This document shows positions 49,463-58,046 of a stretch of DNA of 64,000 bases, in pieces. How positions within the stretch are numbered: position 1 is the stretch's first letter; every line of letters begins with the position of its first letter. The DNA lies in the NCBI GenBank assembly GCA_963816555.1, contig CAWFLD010000014.1:201376-265375 (forward strand), given 5' to 3'. The notes beneath the pieces are model-generated. The model had not been told where the DNA came from and did no database searches. It saw only the letters and a program-made list of their open reading frames with translations. The position numbers were made by a program, and so were the translations under genes. Source of the stretch: Lutibaculum sp963816555 (GTDB lineage: Bacteria; Pseudomonadota; Alphaproteobacteria; Rhizobiales; Tepidamorphaceae).

Positions 49463-50512
49463 ATGCTGGGCAGACTGGGCAAGACATTCGTGGCCGCCAC
49501 CGCCGCGCTGGCGATGGGGGCTTTCGCGGCAGGGCCGGGGCAGGCGCAGGAGCCCGAGGTCGACACGCTGTCGATGAGCATCGGCGTCGACCTGCCGTTC
49601 CTCGTGCACATCGTCGCCAAGGAGAAGGGCTGGTTCGCCGACGCCGGCTTCAAGACCGTCGAGTTCAAGAAGTTCAACTCCGGCAACCTGGCCGGCGAGG
49701 CGCTGCTCGCCGACGAGATCCAGCTCTGGACGCCGGGCAACCTGCCGCCGATCGCCATGGCGCACAACGGCATCCCGGTGGTCATCCTCGGCACGAACGC
49801 CGTCAGCCACGGGCTCGAGAAGATCGTCGTGCGCAAGGATGCCGGCGTGGAGAAGCCCGAGGACCTCTACAAGGTGAAGCTCGGCCTGCTCGTCAGCTCC
49901 ACCTCGGGCGCGCTGCTCGGCAACGTCGCCAAGCACTACGGGCTCGACATGAGCAAGATCCAGGCGGTCAACCTCGCGCCGCCGGAGGCGATGGCCAGCC
50001 TCGCCAACAACGAGATCCAGGGCATCATCTTCTGGGAGCCGTGGCCCTACAAGGCGCTGAACGAGCTCGACACCAAGGTCATCCACACCGGCACGAAGAG
50101 CCACTTCGCCGACAATGACGGCGAGGACGTCGAGGTCTCCAACAACCGCACCGTCTGGGTCGCCTCGCAGGACTGGGTGCGCGAGCACCCGAACGCCACG
50201 AAGGCCCTCGTGAAGGTGCTGCTCAAGGCGCAGGCCTATGTCAGCGACCCGAAGAACCGCGACGAGGTCCTCAAGATCTTCTCCGACTTCGAGGACCAGC
50301 CGCTCGAGATGAACAAGGCGCTGCTCGACAACTACACCTTCGATCCGAGCATCGACCAGGCCTATGTCGACGACATGGCCGCGATCGGCGACTTCCTGGA
50401 AGAGACGAACCGCATCCACGACCGCCGCAACGTGCTCACCTACACCTATTGCGAGCCGATGAAGGAGGTCGATCCCTCCCTCGTCACCGTCGACTGCCAG
50501 TGGCAGCCCTGA
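49463..50512 (+). CDS. ABC transporter substrate-binding protein, SsuA/NMT1-like
   Basis: Periplasmic receptor of 349 residues. Signal peptide MLGRLGKTFVAATAALAMGA ending at GQAQ. Fold landmarks: LSMSIGVDLPFLVHIVAKEK, GWFADAGFKTVEFKKFNSGN and IIFWEPWPYKALNELDTKVI. SsuA-like proteins bind taurine, alkanesulfonates, nitrate or similar small anions, or pyrimidine precursors. The sulfatase in the operon favours a sulfate- or sulfonate-bearing ligand, by inference only. Confidence 0.9.
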   Translation: MLGRLGKTFVAATAALAMGAFAAGPGQAQEPEVDTLSMSIGVDLPFLVHIVAKEKGWFADAGFKTVEFKKFNSGNLAGEALLADEIQLWTPGNLPPIAMAHNGIPVVILGTNAVSHGLEKIVVRKDAGVEKPEDLYKVKLGLLVSSTSGALLGNVAKHYGLDMSKIQAVNLAPPEAMASLANNEIQGIIFWEPWPYKALNELDTKVIHTGTKSHFADNDGEDVEVSNNRTVWVASQDWVREHPNATKALVKVLLKAQAYVSDPKNRDEVLKIFSDFEDQPLEMNKALLDNYTFDPSIDQAYVDDMAAIGDFLEETNRIHDRRNVLTYTYCEPMKEVDPSLVTVDCQWQP

Positions 50513-50597
50513 CATGAGGCTTGCCGGGGCCGGCCATGGCGCGGCCGGCCCCGGCCCTTCCTCCGTCCGAAATCTCTTCCATCCGCAAGGATCCCGC

Positions 50598-51665
50598 ATG
50601 GCGTCCCGAGCCAGGGATGAGGTCCGGGTCGCCGTCATCGGCGCCGGCTTCATCAGCGACTATCACATCGACGGCCTGAGGGCGGCGGGCGGCGCCAGCG
50701 TGCGCGCGCTGGTCGGCCTGTCGCCGGAGCGCACGCGCGAGCGGGCGGATCGCCTGGGGATCGCGCGGGCCGAGACCGAGTACCTTGCCGTCCTCGACGA
50801 CCCGGAGATCGACGCGGTCGTCGTGGCGACGCCGGACGACACGCACGAACAGATCGCCATCGAGGCGCTGCAGGCCGGCAAGGCCGTGCTGCTGCAGAAG
50901 CCGATGGCGCTGACCTCGGACGGCTGCCGCCGCATTCTCGAGGCGGAGCGCCGCTCGGCGGGCCGGCTGACCGTCAGCTTCATGCACCGCTATTTCCCCG
51001 AGACCCGCTGGCTGCGCGAACTGCTCGCGTCGGGCGCGCTCGGCGCCATCCACTCCGTGCGGCTGCGCAACGCCACGCCCGGCGCCGACTGGGCCGACTG
51101 GTTCTACCGGCCCGGCAACGTGTCGGGCGGCGTCGTCATGCAGCTCGGCGTGCATGGCATCGACCTCTGCCGGCACCTGTTCGGCCCGCTGGACGACGTG
51201 ATGGCGCGGGCCTGGACGGCGCGGCCGGAACGCACGCTGCGCGACGGCCGTCGTGTCCGCTCCACGCTCGAGGACAACGTGCTCGCGAGCTACGCCCTCC
51301 AAAGCGGCGCGAAGGCGACGCACGAGATGAGCTACACCGAGATCGCCGGCTGCGACCGCTTCCGGCTCGAGGTCTATGCCGAGCGCGGCACGGTCTGGCT
51401 GCGCACGGAGCGCGGGCTCGCGGCGATCTTCGCGCCGGAGGTGACGGGGCAGGAGGGCTGGGTCCGGCCGGATCTCGCCGACGAGCCCTTCGGCGCCGCC
51501 CACCACGCGCACTGGCTCGACATCGTGCGCGGCGACGCCCCGCGCGACGACACGCCCGAAGCCGGCCTCGCGTCGCTCTGCGTCGCCGAGGCGATCTACG
51601 CGGCCGCAGGGCAGGGCGGAACGGTGGCACTCGCGCCTGCCGAGACCGGGGAGACGGTATCGTGA
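50598..51665 (+). CDS. Gfo/Idh/MocA family oxidoreductase (first)
   Basis: NAD(P)-dependent dehydrogenase of 355 residues, start ATG 50598. The nucleotide loop is VAVIGAGFISDYHIDGL; the catalytic-lysine motif is LLQKPMAL (QKP in place of the common EKP); the dimer/substrate domain has GGVVMQLGVHGIDLCRHLFG with the H-G-I-D stretch. Family members oxidise sugars, inositols or their amino or keto forms. Ends in GTGA overlap with the second dehydrogenase gene. Confidence 0.9.
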   Translation: MASRARDEVRVAVIGAGFISDYHIDGLRAAGGASVRALVGLSPERTRERADRLGIARAETEYLAVLDDPEIDAVVVATPDDTHEQIAIEALQAGKAVLLQKPMALTSDGCRRILEAERRSAGRLTVSFMHRYFPETRWLRELLASGALGAIHSVRLRNATPGADWADWFYRPGNVSGGVVMQLGVHGIDLCRHLFGPLDDVMARAWTARPERTLRDGRRVRSTLEDNVLASYALQSGAKATHEMSYTEIAGCDRFRLEVYAERGTVWLRTERGLAAIFAPEVTGQEGWVRPDLADEPFGAAHHAHWLDIVRGDAPRDDTPEAGLASLCVAEAIYAAAGQGGTVALAPAETGETVS

Positions 51666-52713
51666 CGCACACCCATCGCCGTCGCCGTGCTCGGCGTCGA
51701 GCACTATCACGCGAATTTCTGGACACGCGCCTTCCTGCAGAGCGAGGACGCGACGGTGGCCGGGATCTGGGATCCCGATGCCGAACGCGCGAAGGCCTTC
51801 GCCGGGACCTACGGAATCCGCGCCTGGGACGATGCGGACGCGCTCGTCGACGCCGCGGACGCCGTGGCGATCTCCTCGGCGACCGACGCCCATGTCGATC
51901 TGGTCGAGCTGGCCGCGAGGCACGGCCGGCCGGTGCTCTGCGAGAAGCCGCTGGCGAACACGCTCGAAGGCTGCCGCCGCATCGCGGAGATCGTCTCGCG
52001 CAGCGGCATCGCGTTCATGCAGAGCTTCCCGAAGCGCTTCGACCCGGTGAACGAGGAGATCCGGCAGATCCTCCGCGACGGGACGCTCGGGCGGGTGACG
52101 CTGTGCCGGATCCGGCACGGCCACAGCCACGGGCTGAACGAGGAGTTCCGCCACGCCTGGTTCGTCGATCCGGCCCGCTCCGGCGGCGGAACGCTGCTCG
52201 ACGAGGGGGTGCACGCCGCCGATCTCCTGCGCATGCTGTTCGGCGAGCCGGAGACGGTGTCGGCGACGATCTCCTCGGCGACGCTCGGCCTGCCGGTCGA
52301 GGACACGGCGGCCGCCACCTTCGCCTATCCGGACGGCCTGATCGCCGAGGTCTCGACGAGCTGGTGCTTCGCCGGCGCCGACGCCTCGGTCGAGATCTAC
52401 GGCACGGAAGGCTCGATCGTTCTCGGAGGCGTCGACATCGCCTCGCGGCCGACCCGCGAGACCGACTTCCTGCGGATCTTCGCGGCGCGACGGCGACGGC
52501 GGCGCCTGGACGTCCTCGCCGACGGTGCCCAACTTCAAGACGGGCGTCTTCCACGAGCACGTCGCCTGGGCCTACGTCGCGGCGCTGAAGGCCGGCGGCC
52601 CCATGCCGGTGACGGTCGAGGACGGGCTGAGATCGTTCCTGATGATCGACGCGGCCTACCGGTCGGCGAGGAGCGGGTGCCGCGAGACGATATCCTGTCC
52701 GGGTCGCGGCTGA
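51662..52713 (+). CDS. Gfo/Idh/MocA family oxidoreductase (second), frameshifted, atypical nucleotide loop
   Basis: Starts at the GTG at 51662 with a slip near 51,672; in the corrected frame the N-terminus reads IAVAVLGVEHYHANFW, where G-V-E-H-Y-H replaces the usual GxGxxG. Further on: GRPVLCEKPLANTLEGCRRI (EKP), SFPKRFDPVNEEIRQILRDG, and GGTLLDEGVHAADLLRMLFG. A second slip near 52,485 precedes the C-terminus (VPNFKTGVFHEHVAWAYVAA.., ending at 52713). About 350 residues. Either NAD binding is altered or the N-terminal loop is wrongly read because of the slip. Confidence 0.82.
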
Positions 52714-52729
52714 GGCGGGGAGGGCACGC

Positions 52730-53749
52730 ATGCGGTCGCGGATGTCGCGGGAGATCTCGGAGATCCCGGAGGTCGTCGCCCGTCAGGTGGCGGCCAACGC
52801 CGACCTGATGCGCGAGCTCGGCGGCCGCCTTCGCGCGCAGGCGCCGCGCTTCGCCGTCACCTGCGCGCGCGGCACCTCCGACCATGCCGCGCTCTACGCC
52901 AAGTATCTCATGGAGCTGCGGCTCGGCGTTCCCGTCGCCTCGGTCGGGCCGTCCATCGCCTCGATCTACGGCCGTGCGCTCCGGCTCGAGGACGCGCTCT
53001 GCCTGACGATCTCGCAGTCGGGAGAGAGCCGCGACCTCCTGATGCTGCAGGACATGGCGGCCCGGGAAGGGGCACTGACGCTGGCGCTGGTCAACCAGGT
53101 CGGCTCGCCTGCGGCGCGCGCGGCCGCGGCGCTCGTGCCGCTGCAGGCCGGCGTCGAGGAGGCGGTCGCCGCCACCAAGACCTACGTTGCCACGCTCGTC
53201 GCCATCGCCTCACTCGTCGCGGCGTGGGGCGGGGACGCCGAGCTCGCCGACGGCATCGCGCGGCTGCCGGACTGCCTGCACGAGGCCATCGGCTGCGACT
53301 GGTCGCGGGCGCTGGACCCGATCGCGGGCGCGCGCTCGGTGTTCACGGTGTCGCGCGGGCCGGGCCTCACGGTCGCGGCCGAGGCGGCGCTCAAGTTCAA
53401 GGAGACGTGCCGGCTGCACGCCGAGGCCTACAGCTCGGCGGAGCTGCGGCACGGGCCGATCGCGCTGGCGCGCCGGGATTTCGCGACCCTCGTCTTCGCC
53501 AGCCGCGACGAGACGCGGCCGGGCATTCTCGATGCCACCGCGTCGCTGCGGGCGACCGGCGCGGCCGTCCACCTCGCCGATCCGGCAGGGGCCGAAGGCG
53601 ACCTGCCGACGGTCGCGGCGCCGCATCCGCTGCTCGATCCCATCTGCCAGGCGGCGAGCTTCTACGTGTTCGTGGAGCGCCTGGCCGGCCTGATGGGCCT
53701 CGACCCGGACCGGCCGGAGAACCTCTCCAAGGTCACGGTGACCCTGTGA
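52730..53749 (+). CDS. SIS domain protein, GlmS-isomerase/NagB-II/AgaS-like
   Basis: 339 residues, intact, two SIS domains. Landmarks shared with the GlmS isomerase half: CARGTSDHAALYAKYLMELR, TISQSGESRDLLMLQ, AATKTYVATLVAI and LHAEAYSSAELRHGPIALAR. There is no N-terminal glutaminase domain, so it is probably a sugar-phosphate isomerase or aminosugar-phosphate deaminase. This points to an amino or keto sugar phosphate as intermediate. No sugar kinase lies in the operon. Confidence 0.88.
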   Translation: MRSRMSREISEIPEVVARQVAANADLMRELGGRLRAQAPRFAVTCARGTSDHAALYAKYLMELRLGVPVASVGPSIASIYGRALRLEDALCLTISQSGESRDLLMLQDMAAREGALTLALVNQVGSPAARAAAALVPLQAGVEEAVAATKTYVATLVAIASLVAAWGGDAELADGIARLPDCLHEAIGCDWSRALDPIAGARSVFTVSRGPGLTVAAEAALKFKETCRLHAEAYSSAELRHGPIALARRDFATLVFASRDETRPGILDATASLRATGAAVHLADPAGAEGDLPTVAAPHPLLDPICQAASFYVFVERLAGLMGLDPDRPENLSKVTVTL

Positions 53750-53795
53750 TGGTCCGCCCGGCACATCGTTCCGGCCACACCTCCCGGAGGCCCGC

Positions 53796-55325
53796 GTGAA
53801 GACCGTCTTCGTCCTGTTCGACAGCCTCAACCGCCACATGCTCGGCGCCTACGGGGGCACGCGCGTGCCGACGCCGAACTTCGACCGGCTGGCGCGCCGC
53901 TCCGTCACCTTCGACAACCACTATGTCGGCAGCCTGCCGTGCATCCCGGCCAGGCGCGACATGCTCACCGGCAGGCTCACCTTCCTGCACCGCAGCTGGG
54001 GGCCGCTCGAGCCGTTCGACAACGCCTTCCCCGAGCTCCTCGCGCGCGGCAAGGGCGTCTACAGCCACCTGATCACCGACCACTACCACTACTGGGAGGA
54101 CGGCGGCGCGACCTACCACAACCGGTACGACACGTACGAGTTCGTGCGCGGCCAGGAGGGCGATCGCTGGAAGGCGATGGTGCAGCCGCAGTGGGAGCGG
54201 CTGCGCGAGATGTACGACGCGCGACAGTTCTCGAGCGAGCGACGCAACTACAAGGCGCAGAACGTGATCAACCGCGAGTTCGTGAGGGCGGAGGAGGACT
54301 TTCCCTCCGTGCGCTGCTTCGCGCACGGGCTCGACTTCATCGACGCGCAACCGCGAGGCGGACGACTGGCTCCTCCAGATCGAGACCTTCGACCCGCACG
54401 AGCCGTTCCACGCGCCGGCCCGCTTCAAGCAGCCCTTCGACACCGGCTGGACCGGGCCGGTGCTCGACTGGCCCCGCTACGGCCGCGTCGACGAGCTGCC
54501 GGAGGAATGCGAGGAGCTGCGCGCCAACTACTACGCGGTCGTCGCGATGTGCGATTTCCTGCTCGGCGAGCTGCTCGACCGGTTCGACGCCGAGGACATG
54601 TGGCGCGACACCGCGCTCGTCGTCACGACCGACCACGGCTTCCTGCTCGGCGAGCACGATTTCTGGGCCAAGAACCGGATGAACGTCTATCAGGAGGTCG
54701 CGCACATCCCGCTCTTCCTCCACGACCCGCGGCGGCCGGAGCTCGACGGCCGGCGCAGCGGCGCGCTGACGCAGTCGATCGACCTCGCGCCGACCTTCCT
54801 CGACCTGCACGGCATGCCGCCGGCCGCCGAGATGGAGGGCCGCTCGCTCGCCGCGATGGCCGAGGGGAGACGCTGCGGGAGGGCGCGCTCTTCGGCTATT
54901 TCGGCGGCGCCGTGAACGTCACCGACGGCCGCTCGACCTACCACCGCTACCCGCCGGACCTGAAGCGGCAGGAGATCTACCAGTACACGGTCATGCCCAC
55001 GCATCTCGCCGCGCCGTTCTCGCCGGAGGAGCTGTCGCAGGCGACCTCTCGCCGCCCTTCGGCTTCACCAAGGGCGCGCAAGCTCCTCAAGGTGCCGGTG
55101 AGCGAGCGCTCGGCGATGTACGACAATTACGGTCCCGGCGCGCTGCTCGAGGACGAGACGCGGCTCTACGACCTCGAGACCGACCCGGGTCAGCTCTCCC
55201 CGCTGGCCGACGCCGGCCGCGAGGCCGAGATGGCGCGCCTGATGCGCCGGCTGATGCTCGCCAACGAGGCGCCGCCGGAGGCGTTCGCCCGGCTCGGCCT
55301 CCCGCCCGAAGACGAGACGGCATGA
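53796..55325 (+). CDS. cytoplasmic sulfatase (S1 family) with formylglycine motif, frameshifted
   Basis: Starts MKTVFVLFDSLNRHMLGAYG with no signal peptide. The signature SLPCIPARRDMLTGR carries C-x-P-x-R (Cys49 to Arg53), the site converted to formylglycine in active sulfatases. Later landmarks: VVTTDHGFLLGEHDFWAKNR (metal and sulfate binding) and MYDNYGPGALLEDETRLYDL. Slips lie near 54,345 and 54,868, and a compensating pair near 55,052 and 55,078. Joined length about 508 residues. No formylglycine-generating enzyme is encoded in the window. Being cytoplasmic, it should act on an imported sulfate ester. A phosphonate monoester hydrolase of the same superfamily is a less likely alternative. 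Confidence 0.87.
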   Translation: MKTVFVLFDSLNRHMLGAYGGTRVPTPNFDRLARRSVTFDNHYVGSLPCIPARRDMLTGRLTFLHRSWGPLEPFDNAFPELLARGKGVYSHLITDHYHYWEDGGATYHNRYDTYEFVRGQEGDRWKAMVQPQWERLREMYDARQFSSERRNYKAQNVINREFVRAEEDFPSVRCFAHGLDFIDAQPRGGRLAPPDRDLRPARAVPRAGPLQAALRHRLDRAGARLAPLRPRRRAAGGMRGAARQLLRGRRDVRFPARRAARPVRRRGHVARHRARRHDRPRLPARRARFLGQEPDERLSGGRAHPALPPRPAAAGARRPAQRRADAVDRPRADLPRPARHAAGRRDGGPLARRDGRGETLREGALFGYFGGAVNVTDGRSTYHRYPPDLKRQEIYQYTVMPTHLAAPFSPEELSQATSRRPSASPRARKLLKVPVSERSAMYDNYGPGALLEDETRLYDLETDPGQLSPLADAGREAEMARLMRRLMLANEAPPEAFARLGLPPEDETA

Positions 55326-56295
55326 AGGCCGGTCCCGAAGCCGCCGCTCGCCTCGCTGCGCCAGCTCGCCTCCGTGCGCAGCGTCGTGCTGGGGGACGGG
55401 CCGGAGGCGGGCGTGCGGGCGCTCCTCTTCTCGACCGGCGGCGGCCTCGACTTCATGGTGCTGGTCGGACCGGTCGATGGATATCGGCACGCTCTCCTGG
55501 CGGGGCGTGCCGCTCGCGTGGCAGTCGCCGTCGGGCTTCCGCAGCCCCGCCCTGCACGACGCGGAGGCCGACGGCGGCTACGGGTTCAACCGCTCGCTCT
55601 CGGGCTTCCTCGTCACCGCCGGGCTCGACCATGTCCGGCACCCGCGCGACCGGCACCCGCACCACGGGCGCATGCCCTTCACGCCGGCCCGGCTCATCGC
55701 GGCCGGGGAGGACTGGGAGGCCGAGACACCCTGCCTCTACTGCGAAGGCGAGATCGTCCAGTGGATCTATGGCGGCGAGGCGCTGCGCCTCGTGCGCCGG
55801 ATCGAGGCGCCCGTCGGCGGGGCGTCGCTGAGGATCCGCGACCGCGTGGAAAGCCTTTCGGCCGAGCCGCAGCCGATGGCGATCCTCTACCACTTCAATC
55901 TCGGGCATCCCGCGATCGGCCGCGGCAGCTCGGTCTCGCTCGACGGCGCCGTGGTGCTCGAGCCGCTGGCGGCATTTCCCGAGGCCGGCACGGCGCCGGC
56001 CACCTTGCACCCCTGCGCCGGCGCGGACGGAGGACGCTGCGTCCTCGCGACGCCGCATGCGGGCGGCGAACTGCGAGCGACCTTCGCCTTCGGCGCCTCG
56101 ACGCTGCCCTTCCTGCAGCTCTGGCGAGACCTGCGGCCCGGCCGCGGCATCTTCTCGGTCGAGCCCTGCTCGGCTGCCGGTCCGTCCGCGGACGGCACCC
56201 CCGGTCAGGACCTGCTGTCCCCCGGCGGCAGCCGGTGCTTCGACGTCGCCGTCGAGCTCGCCGGTCCGCCGCCCGACATCGCGGGAGAGCGCTGA
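55322..56295 (+). CDS. DUF4432 (aldose 1-epimerase-like) protein, frameshifted
   Basis: Overlaps the sulfatase stop (ATGA) at its ATG 55322. Slips near 55,336 and 55,480 break the N-terminus; corrected, it reads ..PPLASLRQLASVRSVVLGDG.., then DIGTLSWRGVPLAWQSPSGF. The rest is intact, with YGFNRSLSGFLVTAGLDHVR, HPHHGRMPFTPARLIA and MAILYHFNLGHPAIG. The galactose-mutarotase-like fold suggests interconversion of sugar anomers; the family's reaction is not established. Last gene of the operon. Confidence 0.82.
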
Positions 56296-56315
56296 CCGGC
56301 CACGCTTCGGTCGGC

Positions 56316-56886
56316 TCACGCGCCGGCGGTGACGGTGTAGACGGGCGTTTCCTCGCTGCGGCCCTTCACCTTGACCCGGTCGAGCTCGCGCAGGGCGTGG
56401 TGGGTGCGCACGAGGCGGGCCGTCTCCTCGCCGATCACGACGTCGACACCGTAGACCCGGGTCAGGCCTTCGAGGCGCGAGGCGAGGTTCACGGCGTCGC
56501 CGATGGCGGTGTAGTCGAACCGCATGTCGGAGCCCATGTTGCCGATGACGCAGGTGCCGGTGTTCACCCCCACCCCGACGCTCACCGGCGTCGGCTCGAA
56601 GCCTGCGGCCTCGGCTTCGCGGGCGAGCTCGGCGTTGAGCTGGCTCGTCGCCTCGACCATGGCGAGCGCGGCGGCGACGGCGTGGCGGGCGTGGTCGGGA
56701 TCGTCGAGCGGGGCGTTCCAGAAGGCCATCACGCAGTCGCCGATATATTTGTCGATCGTGCCGCCATGATCGAGGATGATCCGCGACAGCGGGTTGAGCA
56801 GGCGGTTGACGAGCGCGGTCAGCCGTTCCGGCTCGTCGCGCATCCGCTCGGCGATGCTGGTGAACCCGCGAATGTCGGAAAACATG
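56316..56886 (-). CDS. adenylate/guanylate cyclase catalytic domain, cut off at the chimera join
   Basis: Class III cyclase domain, C-terminal 190 residues only. It begins at MFSDIRGFTSIAERM (first metal Asp), then ILDHGGTIDKYIGDCVMAFW (second metal Asp region), GVGVNTGTCVIGNMGSDMRF and YTAIGDAVNLASRLEG. The normal N-terminal sensor or membrane part is missing: at about 56,885 the sequence changes to another organism. Convergent with the DUF4432 gene, 20 bases apart. The gene was probably intact in its genome. Confidence 0.9.
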
Positions 56887-56890
56887 GCTA
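56880..56890. other. chimeric junction between two genomes
   Basis: To the left, minus strand, a cyclase begins abruptly at MFSDIRGFT; to the right, plus strand, a peptide deformylase begins abruptly at IQHELDHLDG. Two unrelated genes in opposite directions are each truncated at the same point. GC content and gene type change here and do not return. Confidence 0.85.
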
Positions 56891-56980
56891 TCCAGCACGA
56901 ACTCGACCATCTCGACGGCACTGCTCTTTCTCGACCGGGTCTCCAGCCTGAAAACCGACGTTTTCCGCCGGAAGAAATAA
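56887..56980 (+). pseudogene. def: peptide deformylase, C-terminal fragment
   Basis: The plus strand reads AIQHELDHLDG, the deformylase HExxH zinc motif with its family context, then after one extra base near 56,922 LFLDRVSSLKTDVFRRKK and a TAA at 56978-56980. This is the normal end of a deformylase, the enzyme that removes the N-formyl group from new proteins. The first two thirds are missing because of the join. First gene of the second genome; convergent with the exported protein gene. Confidence 0.85.
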
Positions 56981-57047
56981 CCGCGCGGCGGCCAGCCCTC
57001 CCTCCGGCAGATCAGGAACTCGCCGCCTCGGCCGCTGTTCCGGTAGC

Positions 57048-57925
57048 TCAGAGCCTCCTGCAGCTCACGCTGCTGCCGCCGTTCCTTCTTTTTCGCCTCG
57101 AGATATTCCTCCCTTTCCATTTCGTACAGCTGCCGCGGGATATCTTTTCGGTCATATCGTACCAGGCGTGCAGCCGGCGCCTTGAACCGTTCCTCCGGCG
57201 GCAGCGCAGCGTGTCCAGATACGCTTTCAGCGCCAGGTAGTAGCGCATGGCGTTGCGTTCGATGATGCCGCCGGTGCCGCCGATATAGACCGGTTCGCCG
57301 TCGGCATAGCCCTGAATGGAAAAACCGACCTTATCGCGGCCGGCGGTCGCCAGATAGGCGCGGGTCGCCAAGTTTGCTGCGCAGGCTCGGCCGGAAGGAG
57401 GATTGCATGCGCAGGACGGTACCGCCGGCGTCGCGGCCCGCGCCTCCACTTCGATCCGGTAATCGCCGGTGCCGTGCGGTCCTTCCGGCGCCAGCAGAAT
57501 GATCCGAAGCCGCTCCGCGGTGTCTTCGCCGCACCTGGAAACGGTAATCGAGCCGATAGGCTTCATCCGGCGTTTCATAGAATTTGCGGCCGACGTAGAC
57601 CGTCAGCTCCCTGGCGGCCGTCCTCCCCGGCATAGGTGCACGATTTGATATTGAAGACCAGCGGCAGGAATTCGCACCACGCCTGCGGGCGGGTGAGCGT
57701 TTCGCGCAGACGGGGAACGGGTAATCGAGACGGCTGCCGATCTCGGCGCCGAGGAGACGGTTTTTCTCCCAGGAGCGAACGGAAAGGGAAATATCGGCCA
57801 GGGATCGGCTCGCCTCTGGCGGGCACGGCGCTGACCGCATCGGCCGCCACCGGCGACGGCGGGAAAAACGCGAGAGCAAGAAGCAGAGAGAGAACAGGTA
57901 GCTTCCGAGAAAATAGTCGGTGCAT
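57048..57925 (-). CDS. exported protein of unknown function, at least four frameshifts
   Basis: Start ATG 57925 (MHRLFSRKLPVLSLLLALAF) with a clear signal peptide ending near PVAADA. Joined pieces, in order: SWEKNRLLGAEIGSRLDYPF, WCEFLPLVFNIKSCTYAGED, ELTVYVGRKFYETPDEAYRL, RIILLAPEGPHGTGDYRIEV, GFSIQGYADGEPVYIGGTGG, and a charged helical end (EEYLEAKKKERRQQRELQEA). Slips lie near 57,800, 57,720, 57,620, 57,530 and 57,180. I do not recognise the family. It could be a periplasmic lipid- or quinone-binding protein, but nothing shows this. Lies behind hemG in the same direction. Confidence 0.65.
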
Positions 57926-58046
57926 CGACAATCCTTTCCAGCTGGGCAAACGCCCGAAGCTTACCCCGGATTGCGCGCAAAAAGAAACCCTCCGTCAACT
58001 AGTTTAGGTGAAAACGAGAAAAATTCATCCCGCTGCCGCGGTCAGC

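Noticed and set aside
49463..50512. Thiamine-precursor (NMT1/THI5) transport
   Set aside because: The binding protein has the shared fold, but no thiamine gene or TPP riboswitch is nearby, and the operon content is sugar/sulfur-related.
53796..55325. Phosphonate monoester hydrolase
   Set aside because: The superfamily fits, but the N-terminal and C-x-P-x-R context differ from the rhizobial hydrolase pattern I know; sulfatase remains more likely.
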